From NCBI GenBank assembly GCA_900489925.1, contig UEHQ01000011.1, forward strand, positions 460 through 64,459: a stretch of 64,000 nt of DNA, read 5' to 3'. A program made the position numbers and the translations under genes. Below the pieces are notes generated by a model. The model had not been told where the DNA came from. It did not search any database and saw only the letters and a list, made by a program, of their open reading frames with translations. Source of the DNA: Hyphomicrobiales bacterium (GTDB lineage Bacteria; Pseudomonadota; Alphaproteobacteria; Rhizobiales; Rhizobiaceae). Positions 1 to 9,328 of this stretch are shown here, in pieces; position 1 is the stretch's first letter, and each line of letters begins with the position of its first letter.

Positions 1-52
1 CGCCGTTGCCGCCGCCGTTGCCGCCGCCATTGCCGCCGCCGTTACCGCCGCC
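1..52. repeat. 12-bp tandem repeat encoding GGGN units
   Basis: At least four tandem copies of a 12-base unit close to GTTGCCGCCGCC run from the window edge, with single-base changes (GTTG, ATTG, GTTA). Read on the minus strand each unit is Gly-Gly-Gly-Asn. The array continues beyond the window, so its total copy number is unknown. Confidence 0.8.
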
Positions 53-259
53 AGGATCCGCCGGTCCATTCTGGCCATTACGATTGTGATCGTCGCTCAG
101 GAATGGATTCTGGAAGATGGTCTGAACGGGGTAGCACAGTCTTTCTTCGATCGATCCGGGACGGACAATATTGCAATTGAGCGCCTATGCGCTCCCCAGG
201 CTTGTTCCTGCCAGCAGAAGTGCCATGCCGACAGAGAGCTTGATTACTGTTCTGTTCAT
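1..259 (-). pseudogene. Secreted Gly-Gly-Gly-Asn repeat protein, interrupted by amber codon, 3' end off window
   Basis: Reading from ATG at 259 (preceded by GGGAGTGAG), the first 24 codons give a good signal peptide: basic start MNRTVIK, a hydrophobic core with LLLAG, and a small-residue end GSA. Codon 25 is TAG at 187-185. The same frame then stays open to the window edge, with ALNCNIVRPGS and a tail of GGGN tetrapeptides. No ATG, GTG or TTG lies early after the stop to restart translation. The gene is therefore either a pseudogene, an amber-suppressed reading frame or a base-call error. A more upstream in-frame ATG at 274 is possible. I recognise no family; Gly/Asn-rich secreted proteins of this kind are common in rhizobia. 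The C-terminus is outside the window. Confidence 0.5.
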
Positions 260-442
260 ATCGCTCACTCCCATGGTTAAAGTGACGTTAACAGGGGAAG
301 AGTTTATTAGGGCAACCTAATTTTGAAAGAAGAAACAAAATATGAGCGTGTACTCAATTTGGCTACAATTACATTATTAAGAGCTAATACGTCATCCAAT
401 AGTAGCGCTAGAGCAAATCACGGGCGAACATAGGAGCTTTGC

Positions 443-1030
443 ATGCGGAAGATTTTGGCCATTCTCGGTGTTGTTGTTTCGGTTCCTTTATGGACCAGTC
501 AAGGTTTTGCTGGATCTGAGGTTCCAGCAAGTAGATCTATCGCAGCGCCGATTGGCTTCAGTTCTGCTTGCGCCAGATATGGTTGGGTGTGCCACGGCAA
601 GGGTGGCGGCAACATCGACGACGGGCAGGCTTTGCGCGTGTTGCAGCAGGTCAACCGCTACGTAAACGCCAGCGTGATCCCGGCCGAAGACCGAACCACG
701 ACGGGGAAGTCCGAGTACTGGTCGCTGCCGATCAACAACCGGGGGGACTGTGAAGACTATGCGCTTCTGAAAATGAAGACCTTGCTCAATGTAGGGTTTC
801 CCTCTAACAAGCTGGCCCTGTCCGTCGTCCTCGATCATAGCGGCAACAACCACATCGTCTTGCTCGCCCGCCTGAACTCTGGCGACTATGTTCTCGACAA
901 TCTCAGCGGCAGCGTCAAACCATGGCATCGGACGGGCTACACCTTCCTCGCCAGCCAGAACTTCAAGCGCAAGGGCAGCTGGCAGGTTACTCTTGCCGGC
1001 CCTCGCGCAGGCCAGTTCTACAAGGGCTGA
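443..1030 (+). CDS. Bacterial transglutaminase-like cysteine proteinase (BTLCP, DUF920)
   Basis: The protein has 195 residues with an N-terminal signal peptide (about residues 1-23), so it is probably periplasmic. The papain/transglutaminase-type triad is visible: Cys103 in GDCEDYALLK, His137 in NNHIVLLAR and Asp152 in YVLDNL, in the order and spacing of the BTLCP family. The start is supported by AGGAG 6 bases upstream. Family members in proteobacteria are often linked to type I secretion and to LapG-like processing of surface adhesins, but no LapD- or adhesin-like gene is next to this one, so the substrate is unknown. The following gene is a lytic transglycosylase in the same direction, after a 144-base gap. 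Confidence 0.88.
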   Translation: MRKILAILGVVVSVPLWTSQGFAGSEVPASRSIAAPIGFSSACARYGWVCHGKGGGNIDDGQALRVLQQVNRYVNASVIPAEDRTTTGKSEYWSLPINNRGDCEDYALLKMKTLLNVGFPSNKLALSVVLDHSGNNHIVLLARLNSGDYVLDNLSGSVKPWHRTGYTFLASQNFKRKGSWQVTLAGPRAGQFYKG

Positions 1031-1174
1031 ATGCAATATCCGCCACCAAGGCGGCAGCCAGGGAAGATCGCGCCCAGCGGTCTTCCGCCCGTCCAGTGGC
1101 AGGCATGGAAAACCATCTGGTTGCCTTCCCTCGCCCGCCGATGCTACTCAAGGAGCACGCGGGACGACACTCAG

Positions 1175-2128
1175 ATGACGGCACTTCGGCGGAACTGGTG
1201 CATTTCGACAGCGGCACGCTTGGCGGCCGCGCTGGTGCTTGTCGCGCCTGCCCCCCGCCCCGCGACGTCTCAAGAAATCGCGAGCGAAGCCACCTGCCTC
1301 TATTCAAGCGCAACGGACCTCACCAGCGACGATCACCTCTGCATCAAGGCCGCGAGCTTCAATCGCGACCTTTGCACCGCGATCGCCCATGTCGCAAACG
1401 CCAACGCCCTGCCGCCTGACTACCTCGCCAGGCTCATATGGCGGGAGAGCCGATTTCGCGCAGATGCCGTCAGCCCCAAGGGCGCGCGCGGCATTGCCCA
1501 ATTCATGCCGGGCACTGCCGAATTGCGCGGATTGAACGACAGTTTCGACGTCGTTCAAGCCTTGCGCGCGTCGGCGGAATATCTGGGCGAACTGAAGGCC
1601 CGTTTCGGCAACCTGGGCCTGGCGGCAGCCGCCTACAATGCCGGCGAACAGCGCCTCGCGAATTTCCTGAACGCAGGCACATTGCCGTTCGAGACGCGAA
1701 GCTACGTCCTCAATATCACCGGACACACCGTCGAGGAATGGAAGACCTCCAAGAGCGATTTCGCTCAACCCCTTCTCGACCAGAACGCTCCTTTTCTCGA
1801 CGCCTGCGTGACCCTCGCCGAAAGCCGCCGGCTGGCCGCGCCTACCTATAAATCCGAGGGCGTCTGGGCGCCCTGGGGCGTACAGCTCTCGGCAAGCACG
1901 ACGCCGGACACAGCACGCGCCCTCTTTGCCAGCGCCATCGTCAGGCTTCCATCGCCGCTCAAGGACGAGCTGCCGCTTATCATTCCCCATAGAGACAGAA
2001 GCTTCGGCTTCCGCCCCCGCTACAGCGCCCGCATCGGAAGGCAGACACGCGCGGAAGCCAACGACACCTGCGACCAGATCAAGAAGAACGGCGGAACCTG
2101 CCTCGTATTCAAGACGCAGCCCCTCTAG
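1175..2128 (+). CDS. Lytic transglycosylase (SLT/GH23 family)
   Basis: From ATG 1175 the protein has 317 residues: a hydrophobic export segment (about 10-30), then an SLT domain. The catalytic glutamate is probably Glu91 in IWRESRF; it is followed by SPKGARGIAQFMPGTA and AAYNAGEQR, the standard goose-lysozyme-like motifs. It should cleave murein glycan strands in the periplasm with 1,6-anhydro product formation. The reading frame stays open upstream to 1031, but that extension is Arg/Pro-rich, lacks an export signal and looks non-coding. About 150 residues after the SLT domain match nothing I recognise and carry two Cys near the end that could form a disulphide. Similar SLT proteins occur with conjugation or type IV secretion systems, none of which is visible here. 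Confidence 0.82.
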   Translation: MTALRRNWCISTAARLAAALVLVAPAPRPATSQEIASEATCLYSSATDLTSDDHLCIKAASFNRDLCTAIAHVANANALPPDYLARLIWRESRFRADAVSPKGARGIAQFMPGTAELRGLNDSFDVVQALRASAEYLGELKARFGNLGLAAAAYNAGEQRLANFLNAGTLPFETRSYVLNITGHTVEEWKTSKSDFAQPLLDQNAPFLDACVTLAESRRLAAPTYKSEGVWAPWGVQLSASTTPDTARALFASAIVRLPSPLKDELPLIIPHRDRSFGFRPRYSARIGRQTRAEANDTCDQIKKNGGTCLVFKTQPL

Positions 2129-2263
2129 CCCGGTCAGCGCGCGATCGGTCCTGCCCCACCGCCGCATGGACGCGTCAAGCGCACAGGCAAGGCTTTTCCC
2201 CCACTCAATTGGAATGCTCCTTGCACAGTTATCAATATCTTCATTGTGTAGAGGCCAGTTGTA

Positions 2264-2527
2264 ATGTTTCGGCACACATATATGGAATTTCCCGCTCTGA
2301 CCCTCGTCCTGGGTGGTCAGGAACGATCCAGGCCCGTGCGAACCCTCGGAGAGGCCGCGGAGATCCTGATAAAGCGATGGCCAAGCGATGACGGCGAAGA
2401 ATACGTCGTCGCCGTTAAAGCCTGCCTCGACGCCATCCACGGCATCATCTCCCCAACCGCCGCCCGCGACGCACTGATCCGCGCCGCGCACGAAGCCGGA
2501 ATCCGCTACATCGCGGTTGTCCACTGA
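2264..2527 (+). CDS. DUF982 domain protein
   Basis: The 87-residue protein has the usual size and layout of the rhizobial DUF982 family: a short beta-strand start (FPALTLVLGG), a central VRTLGEAAEILIKRWP segment, then YVVAVKACLDAIHG and a helical end AARDALIRAAHEAG. A GAGG box lies 9 bases before ATG 2264; a second in-frame ATG at 2282 is possible. DUF982 proteins are small, occur in many paralogous copies in Rhizobiales and have no established function. It stands alone, between the transglycosylase and a gene-free stretch. Confidence 0.8.
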   Translation: MFRHTYMEFPALTLVLGGQERSRPVRTLGEAAEILIKRWPSDDGEEYVVAVKACLDAIHGIISPTAARDALIRAAHEAGIRYIAVVH

Positions 2528-3013
2528 GATCTGGTATTCGTTGACTGGTCGACACACGTTGCGCGGAGCCCATCAATCAGTCTTACGCGCCAATTGCCGG
2601 ACACGACCATGCTGATTGATAGATGTTGGCGGAGAAACTGTCTCATTTGATAAAACGCCAGCTTTTTGGAGTACTCCGACCGCGCTTCTTGCTCCCGCCA
2701 ATCCTAGTCGCGCGCCACTTGCTCGACATCAGGACGTGAAATGACTGGATGGCCTAACGGCAACCAGCGCTCCTCAAGAAGCGAAAGCAGCAGATTAAGA
2801 AGTACCGTCCATAACTGATAAAACTGCGGATCGCATAAGATCGGCGCCGAAATAGTTCAGCGACTAACGTATCATTGCGAACTACCGCAAGCTGGATGTT
2901 GATTACGCACAACACGAACGCCCCAGACTAAACGCTGGTTGGCGAGTCTGCTAGCCATATGGCCACGGAGCCTTTATATGGCGTGGCAATCGGAATTGTC
3001 AGAGGTTTGAACG
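2528..3013. other. Gene-free stretch upstream of ABC exporter
   Basis: No open frame here has a credible start, codon use or recognisable product. The composition falls from the GC-rich pattern before it to a more mixed one, which continues through the next genes to about 12.6 kb. It presumably holds the promoter of the ABC exporter; I see no confident -35/-10 pair, hairpin or repeat. Confidence 0.5.
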
Positions 3014-4789
3014 TTGGGTAAGCGCCAGACAAAAGTCAAAAGCTTGAGTCGAGAGGATGGACTGAGAGTGCTCCGGCGCGTCTTTGCAGAGAATGGCCGT
3101 GCGCATATCCGCGGATACATCTTTGCAGGGATCTGTCTGGTCACAGTAGCGCTTTCAACTTCTTATGTGGCATACATAATGAAGTCGTTCATCGATCAGG
3201 CCTTTGCGGCAGGAAACGCGGAAAACGTCTGGCTAATCTGCCTATCTATTTTTGTTGCATTTTCGTTGAGAGGGTTTGCCAGCTATGGGCAAGCTGTGGC
3301 GCTCTCCAGAGTTAGCAACAATATCATCGCGACTTATCAGCGTCGCGTCGCGGCGCACCTGATGAAACTGTCAGTCGAATTCTTCAATTCACGACGTTCC
3401 GCACAGGTTGTTGCTCAGATAAACCAGAATATTACGGGCGTGCGCGAAGTTCTCAATCTCACGATCACGTCGACAACACGCGATATCTTGTCGCTGATAT
3501 CGCTTGTCGGTGTGATGTTTTATCAAGATTTCGTCTTGGCCTTCATAGCCTTGGTTTTTGCGCCACCCATGCTCTTCGGATTGCAGCGTCTCGCACGTGA
3601 ACTGAGACATGCCAACTCGGAAGGCGTCAAAATTACCGGTCGGGTTTTTGGGGCGTTCCAGGAAACGATACAGGGGATTTCCATCGTGAAAGCCTTCACG
3701 ATGGAACGCCAGTTGGAAAAAAACCTTGATGAGGTAATTCGCGCAGCAGAAAGCCGTTCTAACCAGATTGTGCGGCTGTCCGAGCGCAATGGCCCCATGG
3801 TCGAAACTTTTGCGGGTGCAGCGGTTGCAAGCGTGATCGGTTACGCGGCGTACCGAACGATATACCACAATGTGCCCCCGGGAGCGTTCTTCTCATTTAT
3901 TACCGCGTTGTTGATGGCCTATGATCCTGCGCGTCGACTGACCAAAATTCAGGTTCAGATGCAGCGCGCAGCGAACAACGCCAAGATGTTGTACGCGCTC
4001 TTGGATTCGGAACCCAACCAACCAGATGCTCCTTCTGCACCCAAACTGGAAGTTTCCGGGGGAAAGGTTGAATTTCGGGAGGTGTCCTTTGGCTACGGTG
4101 AACAACACGTTCTGAACAAGGTCTCGTTCACAGCGGAACGCGGCCAGACCACTGCGCTTGTGGGACCATCAGGCGCCGGCAAGTCGACGTTGGCGACTTT
4201 GCTGCTGCGTTTCTTCGATACCGCAGAAGGCGGTATCTTCGTTGATGACCAAAATATTGCTTCGGTGACCAAACGATCCTTGCGAGAAAAGATCGCTTAC
4301 GTTTCGCAGCAGCCATATCTGTTCGAAGGCACGATTGGCGAGAATATCAGACTTGGCCGTCCAGGTGCGACGACCGGTGAGATCGAGGAGGCCGCCCGCC
4401 TCGCTTATGCGCATGATTTCATTTTGGAGCAGCCGCAAGGGTACGACACACCACTCGGTGAAAATGGCATCACTCTGTCGGGCGGCCAACGTCAGCGGCT
4501 ATCTATCGCACGGGCAATCCTGCGCAACGCTCCGATCTTACTTCTCGATGAAGCCACTTCATCGCTCGACGTAGAGTCAGAAGCGATTGTTCAGAAAGCC
4601 CTCGAAGCGGCCATGGCCGGCAGAACAGTTATTGTTATCGCGCATCGTTTTTCAACAATCCGAAACGCTGACAAGATCGTGGTGATGAACAACGGAAGGG
4701 CCGTAGAAGAAGGCACCCACCAATCGCTTTCGCAGAAAGATGGTGGGGTTTATTCTCGGCTCAACGAGCTACACAGTTTTTCCGCTTAG
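3014..4789 (+). CDS. ABC exporter, fused permease and ATPase (MsbA/ABCB-like half transporter)
   Basis: The 591-residue protein starts with a type I exporter membrane domain of about six helices (residues about 35-310). The nucleotide-binding domain follows: Walker A GPSGAGKST near 383, Q-loop YVSQQPYLF, signature LSGGQRQRLSIARA, Walker B ILLLDEATSSLD and the H-loop IAHRFSTIR. It would work as a homodimer in the inner membrane. The start is a TTG with AGAGG 8 bases upstream. The neighbouring glycosyltransferase, ManNAc and acyltransferase genes suggest a lipid-linked or surface-saccharide substrate, but this is inference from context. Codon use is less GC-biased than in the genes after 12.8 kb. 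Confidence 0.88.
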   Translation: MGKRQTKVKSLSREDGLRVLRRVFAENGRAHIRGYIFAGICLVTVALSTSYVAYIMKSFIDQAFAAGNAENVWLICLSIFVAFSLRGFASYGQAVALSRVSNNIIATYQRRVAAHLMKLSVEFFNSRRSAQVVAQINQNITGVREVLNLTITSTTRDILSLISLVGVMFYQDFVLAFIALVFAPPMLFGLQRLARELRHANSEGVKITGRVFGAFQETIQGISIVKAFTMERQLEKNLDEVIRAAESRSNQIVRLSERNGPMVETFAGAAVASVIGYAAYRTIYHNVPPGAFFSFITALLMAYDPARRLTKIQVQMQRAANNAKMLYALLDSEPNQPDAPSAPKLEVSGGKVEFREVSFGYGEQHVLNKVSFTAERGQTTALVGPSGAGKSTLATLLLRFFDTAEGGIFVDDQNIASVTKRSLREKIAYVSQQPYLFEGTIGENIRLGRPGATTGEIEEAARLAYAHDFILEQPQGYDTPLGENGITLSGGQRQRLSIARAILRNAPILLLDEATSSLDVESEAIVQKALEAAMAGRTVIVIAHRFSTIRNADKIVVMNNGRAVEEGTHQSLSQKDGGVYSRLNELHSFSA

Positions 4790-4805
4790 TGCGGTACAAG
4801 CAACA

Positions 4806-4838
4806 TTTCGACCGGGCCGCGTCGCAGCCCGGTCGAAA
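4806..4838. terminator. Perfect 12-bp inverted repeat after ABC exporter
   Basis: TTTCGACCGGGC and its exact complement GCCCGGTCGAAA flank a 9-base loop, 17 bases after the exporter stop codon. It lies between two convergent genes. Neither strand has a proper T-tract after the stem, apart from the TTT that closes the palindrome itself, so it may be a weak or factor-assisted bidirectional terminator, or an mRNA-stabilising hairpin. Confidence 0.6.
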
Positions 4839-4962
4839 AGGGGGGACTTCAGTGTGCTGAGGCTGAGCGGCGTTACCATGCACCATCGATCGCTAAGCGC
4901 GCACGATTTGCCCATCTGTAATCGACAACGAGCTTCCTATTAGCAGGAACCCAAGCGCCGCT

Positions 4963-6807
4963 TTACACTCTTCTCAAGCCTAGGTGGCCTGCCGCTCGCT
5001 CGCAGATCGCCGACCAAGTGCGATTTTCACGCACGAACTGTTGGGCATTGACCTTCAGGGTGCTGCGAAGCTCCGGTTTATCCAACGCCAGGCGAATTTT
5101 AGCTTCGAGATCGGCGACATTGCCTTTCTCAAACAGTAATCCGGTTTCGCCTGCCTGGGCGAAATCCTTCAATGCCTCAACGTTAGACACGATGAGCACC
5201 TTGCCCATCGCCAAAGCCTCAATTGGCTTTATGGGAGAAACCATCTCGCTCACCTTGAAAGGTAGGCGCGGAATAGGAGCGATCTCGATCAGTGAGTAGT
5301 AAGAACTCACAGTCTCGAAAGGAACGCGGCCCGGCATGATCAGCTTGTCGCTTAGACCCGCCGCGCGAAAGCACCCTTGGATCTCGTCAGTTATGGGAGC
5401 CGTGCCGTCCTTGAGACGCTTCTCACTTCCAACGATCAGAAGCCTGAAGTCATATCCCTTTTTCGCCAGCGCAACAGACGCCCGCGCAAGATCAGGAAGG
5501 CCTTCATATTCGATGATCGAACCGACATAGCCAATAACAGGAATGCCCGCCGGTATCTTCAGCTTTTCAGCAAGCGTCCGATCTTCTTCAGGGCTGAAAA
5601 CCGATGCATCATCCACCCCATTCGGCATCAAGTGGATCCGTCGCGGATCAACGCCACGCGAAATAAGGTCCGTCTTCATAGGCTCGGTTAGCGTTAGTAC
5701 GACATCCGCCTGCTGCGCCACAAAACTCTCCAGTGCGACGGTAACAGCATAATCCGGTGTCTTGTTGTAGCCGGCGTCCTTGGACTCTCTCGTAAGTTCC
5801 CACATTCCACGAACTTCATAAGCGAACGGCAATCCAAGGCGCTTAGCAGCAATAAGCGCCGGCAGGCTATTCATGAAGTTAGAAGCGGCGACGACGATTT
5901 CCGGCTGTAGCGCACGTATTTTCTGCTCCAAAGCATCCGCAGCCGATTTGACCCACGCAAGCGTATCGTGTCGCGATTCATTAGGCTTCAATATGCGATG
6001 GTAAGGTACGCCATCGATCTCGTCGATGGCGGGTATACTTTCGACCGCAAGGTCCTTGTGGAAATTCAAGGGGAAGGACGGCCGCGTAATCACCTGCACG
6101 TCCAGCCCAATACCTTGGTAACCCTTGGCTACGCCATGGGTACGCGTCGTGTAACCGGTAACGTTATATGGGAGGCTGGAGGCCGCAATGTAGGCAACCC
6201 TATTTTTTGTTGTCTGCCCTGCTGAAACAGTCGCCTCTGCGACCAATTTTCGAGCAGAAAGCAACATTACTGGCTGCCGTGTTAGAAATGAACGTTGCGC
6301 CGTTGTCAGGTGGTTGCTCGCTAACAACTCCTCCGCAGTCGAGAGCGCACTCTCCAAGTCTAGCGCGGACTGCATCAGCGAAAAGTAGACCAACTTGTCG
6401 AAGAATTCGCTTTTATTCCGCTGCGCTATACCGACAAATTGCTTGGCAACATTTTTGTCCAGTCTGGAAAGCGCTGCCAACAAAGCGCCTGCAACCTCTC
6501 CCCGGACTGCCGCAGGGAGTGGTGCGCGCGATATCTGCTGCCATATTGATGAGGCAACGCTATCCGGGATGTGGCTATTCTCATCCGCCAAGCGCTGTAT
6601 TTGCCGGGCGATCTTCTTTATCCTCCCCGCCATAATGAGCTTGTGAGGCGTCAACAGATGCTTCAGGGGATGCCTCGCCGCCCGCTTCTTGTGTGCTCGC
6701 ACCAAATCGACGGAGTATTGGACAAGTTCATCTCTCAGTTCGAATCCGAAAGAGGCCGTGTTTCGTCCATCTACGTTGTCGAGCCTCGTCGCATGCATCA
6801 AAGCCAT
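4963..6807 (-). CDS. Family 4 glycosyltransferase
   Basis: The 614-residue protein has a C-terminal GT-B fold of the GT4 type: FAYEVRGMWELTRES in the acceptor domain, LMPNGVD, PVIGYVGSIIEYEGLPDLA at the start of the donor domain, and SPIKPIEALAMGKVLIVS with the donor-binding E-x7-E region, followed by GETGLLFE. The first 200 residues are not part of the GT fold and look helical; I cannot assign them. GGGGGAC precedes ATG 6807. It is the third gene of an operon with the ManNAc(A) genes wecB and wecC, 25 bases after wecC, so it probably builds a ManNAcA-containing surface glycan. Donor and acceptor are unknown. Confidence 0.85.
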   Translation of the reverse strand: MALMHATRLDNVDGRNTASFGFELRDELVQYSVDLVRAHKKRAARHPLKHLLTPHKLIMAGRIKKIARQIQRLADENSHIPDSVASSIWQQISRAPLPAAVRGEVAGALLAALSRLDKNVAKQFVGIAQRNKSEFFDKLVYFSLMQSALDLESALSTAEELLASNHLTTAQRSFLTRQPVMLLSARKLVAEATVSAGQTTKNRVAYIAASSLPYNVTGYTTRTHGVAKGYQGIGLDVQVITRPSFPLNFHKDLAVESIPAIDEIDGVPYHRILKPNESRHDTLAWVKSAADALEQKIRALQPEIVVAASNFMNSLPALIAAKRLGLPFAYEVRGMWELTRESKDAGYNKTPDYAVTVALESFVAQQADVVLTLTEPMKTDLISRGVDPRRIHLMPNGVDDASVFSPEEDRTLAEKLKIPAGIPVIGYVGSIIEYEGLPDLARASVALAKKGYDFRLLIVGSEKRLKDGTAPITDEIQGCFRAAGLSDKLIMPGRVPFETVSSYYSLIEIAPIPRLPFKVSEMVSPIKPIEALAMGKVLIVSNVEALKDFAQAGETGLLFEKGNVADLEAKIRLALDKPELRSTLKVNAQQFVRENRTWSAICERAAGHLGLRRV

Positions 6808-6832
6808 TGGGTCCCCCGATCGCCAATTGAAA

Positions 6833-8089
6833 TTAGACTGCTACAGCCTTCACCGTTGAGTGCGGAAAGCACTTCCCTGCAAATTCCTTATGCGCAACCA
6901 AGACGACGTGAACGTCGGCATATCCCAGTGCATCATCCACATCCATCAGCCGAAGATGCTCAAATCCTCTTGGAAGGTCGTCGATGTTCGGTTCTACAAC
7001 GACAACCTCACCCGGATGCTCCTTACATAGGTTCTGGATGATTTCCAAAGCAGGGCTCTCTCTCAGGTCATCAATATTTGGCTTGAATGCCATGCCGTAG
7101 CACGCAACCTTCAGGTCAACCGCCCGGCGCTCGGGTGAGCTCATCAGGGTTTCGCCGACGACCTTCTTTATCTTTTCCAACACCCATCCCGGCTTACTAT
7201 CGTTGACCTCCCGAGCCGTCCTTATCAGACGCGATTCCTCCGGAGCACTGGAAACGATGAACCAAGGATCAACTGCGATACAGTGCCCCCCAACCCCCGG
7301 GCCAGGCTGCAGGATATTTACCCGAGGATGATGGTTGGCTAGGCTAATCAACTCCCAGACGTCAACTTTCAAGCGTTCGCATACCAATGAGAGTTCATTG
7401 GCAAACGCAATATTCACGTCCCTAAAGCTGTTCTCCGTCAGTTTTGCGAGTTCCGCCGTGCGAGGATTAGTCAATACGCAATCGCCCTCAACGAAGGCAC
7501 GATATAGCTGCACTGCCAAGTCGGAGCACCGGCGGGTCATGCCGGCGATAATACGATCATTGGACACCAGCTCTTGAATAACCTTCCCTGGCAAAACCCG
7601 CTCGGGACAGTGCGCAATTCGGATGTCCGAGTCCTCGCCTGCTTGCTGCGGGAAAGAAAGATCTGGTCGTGCTTCGGCCAACCACGCGGACATCTGTTCA
7701 GTTGCTCCGACCGGAGACGTCGACTCCAACACCACGAGATTTCCCGGCTGAAGTACAGGAGCAATCGATTTCGCCGCCGCTTCGATGTACCTGAGATCGG
7801 GATCATGGCTCTCACCGGTAAAGGGCGTTGGAACAGCGATCAGGAAGGCTTCTGCGGGTTCTGGAACAGTTGATGCACGCAAATAACCCTCGTGGACAAC
7901 GCTATGAACAACGATATCGAGGTCGGGTTCTACGATATGGATTTCGCCCTTGTTGATGGTGTCCACGACGCTTTGGCTGACGTCAATTCCGACAACCTGG
8001 ATTTTCCGCGACGCAAATAGGGCTGCAGTCGGAAGACCAATGTAGCCCAATCCTATGACAGAGATTTTTGTGAAGTTCTTCGCAGTCAT
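6833..8089 (-). CDS. wecC: UDP-N-acetyl-D-mannosamine dehydrogenase
   Basis: The 418-residue protein belongs to the UDP-glucose/GDP-mannose dehydrogenase family. It has the NAD-binding GLGYIGLPTAALFA motif near residue 12, the central helix segment AELAKLTENSFRDVNIAFANEL, the catalytic Cys in GPGVGGHCIAVDPW, and a C-terminal domain with YGMAFKPNIDDLRESPA. It oxidises UDP-ManNAc to UDP-ManNAcA with two NAD+. The assignment over other UDP-sugar dehydrogenases rests on sequence type and on the partner epimerase: its ATG overlaps the wecB stop as TAATG, so the two are translationally coupled. Confidence 0.88.
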   Translation of the reverse strand: MTAKNFTKISVIGLGYIGLPTAALFASRKIQVVGIDVSQSVVDTINKGEIHIVEPDLDIVVHSVVHEGYLRASTVPEPAEAFLIAVPTPFTGESHDPDLRYIEAAAKSIAPVLQPGNLVVLESTSPVGATEQMSAWLAEARPDLSFPQQAGEDSDIRIAHCPERVLPGKVIQELVSNDRIIAGMTRRCSDLAVQLYRAFVEGDCVLTNPRTAELAKLTENSFRDVNIAFANELSLVCERLKVDVWELISLANHHPRVNILQPGPGVGGHCIAVDPWFIVSSAPEESRLIRTAREVNDSKPGWVLEKIKKVVGETLMSSPERRAVDLKVACYGMAFKPNIDDLRESPALEIIQNLCKEHPGEVVVVEPNIDDLPRGFEHLRLMDVDDALGYADVHVVLVAHKEFAGKCFPHSTVKAVAV

Positions 8090-9207
8090 TATTTATGCAA
8101 CCAATCTATAATCCGCTTGCTTGCGTATCCGTCGCCATAAGGGTTGTTAGCCGAGCTCATTGCTCGGTAGGCGTCCGAATTGGATAGCAGTAGAGATACC
8201 TCGTTTGTGATTTTGTCGACATCAGTGCCGACCAGCCGAACGGTGCCCGAAGCCACCGCCTCAGGCCTTTCTGTCGTATCGCGAAACACAAGGACCGGCT
8301 TCCCAAGAGACGGCGCCTCCTCCTGGATCCCTCCAGAGTCAGTCAAGATTATCTCTGATTGGCTCATGAGATAAACGAAGGGAACGTAATCTTGAGGTTC
8401 GATAAGCAGAATGTTCTGAACATTCCCGAGTATGCGGCTTACCGGCTCACGGACATTCGGATTCAAGTGAACTGGATAGACAATCGTGCAGTCCGGAAAC
8501 CGTTCTGCGATATTGCGCAAGCCTTGACATATGCGCTCAAAACCGGCGCCGAAATTCTCGCGCCTGTGTCCCGTCACGAGGATGATCCGATTGCAGTCCG
8601 ATAGGAACGGAAAACGCGACCTGATGCTTGCTTGGAGCAAGCGGTCAGCGTCCAGTCGCTGCTTTACGCTGACAAGGGCATCGATAACCGTATTGCCGGT
8701 GACGACGATTGACGAGGGATCAACATTCTCGGCCAGAAGATTTTGCCGCGCAGCCTCGGTCGGCGCAAAATGATGCGTCGCGATCGCGCTCGTGAGCTTT
8801 CGATTCCCCTCTTCAGGCCACGGAGAATAAAGATTGCCTGTCCTCAGACCTGCCTCGACATGCCCAACCGGTATCCGGCTGTAATAGCCAGCCAGGGACG
8901 CCGCAAAAGTAGTTGCGGTATCTCCGTGCACCAATAGCACGTCAGGCTTTTCCGCCTCTAGGATCGCCTGCAATCCAAGCAGGATAGCCGACGTCACATG
9001 AAACAACGTCTGGCCTGCCCGCATGACATTCAGGTCGTGATGCGGCTTAATCGCAAAGACATCGAGCACCTGATCGAGCATTTCGCGATGCTGAGCGGTG
9101 ACACACACGCAGGAGGTGAAATCGGCTCGTGTTTGCAGTTCCGAAACAATCGGAGCCATTTTAATCGCTTCGGGTCGGGTCCCAAAGACCGTCATAACTT
9201 TCTTCAT
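8089..9207 (-). CDS. wecB: UDP-N-acetylglucosamine 2-epimerase (non-hydrolysing)
   Basis: The 372-residue protein matches WecB/MnaA in length and motifs: [13 protein letters not shown] at the start, [22 protein letters not shown] with the conserved acidic and arginine residues, TGHRRENFG and [30 protein letters not shown]. It interconverts UDP-GlcNAc and UDP-ManNAc in the cytoplasm and supplies the WecC substrate. GGGGG lies 6 bases before ATG 9207. It is the first gene of the wecB-wecC-glycosyltransferase operon; the phased repeats at 9287-9328 are in its upstream region. Confidence 0.93.
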   Translation of the reverse strand: MKKVMTVFGTRPEAIKMAPIVSELQTRADFTSCVCVTAQHREMLDQVLDVFAIKPHHDLNVMRAGQTLFHVTSAILLGLQAILEAEKPDVLLVHGDTATTFAASLAGYYSRIPVGHVEAGLRTGNLYSPWPEEGNRKLTSAIATHHFAPTEAARQNLLAENVDPSSIVVTGNTVIDALVSVKQRLDADRLLQASIRSRFPFLSDCNRIILVTGHRRENFGAGFERICQGLRNIAERFPDCTIVYPVHLNPNVREPVSRILGNVQNILLIEPQDYVPFVYLMSQSEIILTDSGGIQEEAPSLGKPVLVFRDTTERPEAVASGTVRLVGTDVDKITNEVSLLLSNSDAYRAMSSANNPYGDGYASKRIIDWLHK

Positions 9208-9286
9208 AAGGTACCCCCTATGAGGGGCAATAGATTAGCTTGCATCCGTAAGCAATATCCGATGATCGATATAACCCCTCTAAGTT

Positions 9287-9328
9287 GTTTACAAAGTGTT
9301 ACAGGCTGTTCACAAACGGTTACAGCGA
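9287..9328. promoter_or_regulatory. Tandem 21-bp imperfect repeat, four phased TT(N)ACA boxes
   Basis: Two adjacent 21-base units (9287-9307 and 9308-9328) match at 15 of their first 18 positions. Each unit holds two boxes of the form TTTACA, GTTACA or TTCACA, so ACA recurs at 9293, 9303, 9314 and 9324: spacings of 10, 11 and 10 bases, one per DNA turn. That arrangement is typical of direct-repeat sites for OmpR/PhoB-type response regulators. It lies in the AT-rich 358-base divergent region between wecB (start 9207) and the acyltransferase (start 9566) and could control either. I see no other feature in that region; short frames there look non-coding. Confidence 0.5.

Noticed and set aside
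1-52. Tandem repeat as a CRISPR-like array
   Set aside because: The 12-base units are contiguous without spacers and encode GGGN in frame with an upstream signal peptide.
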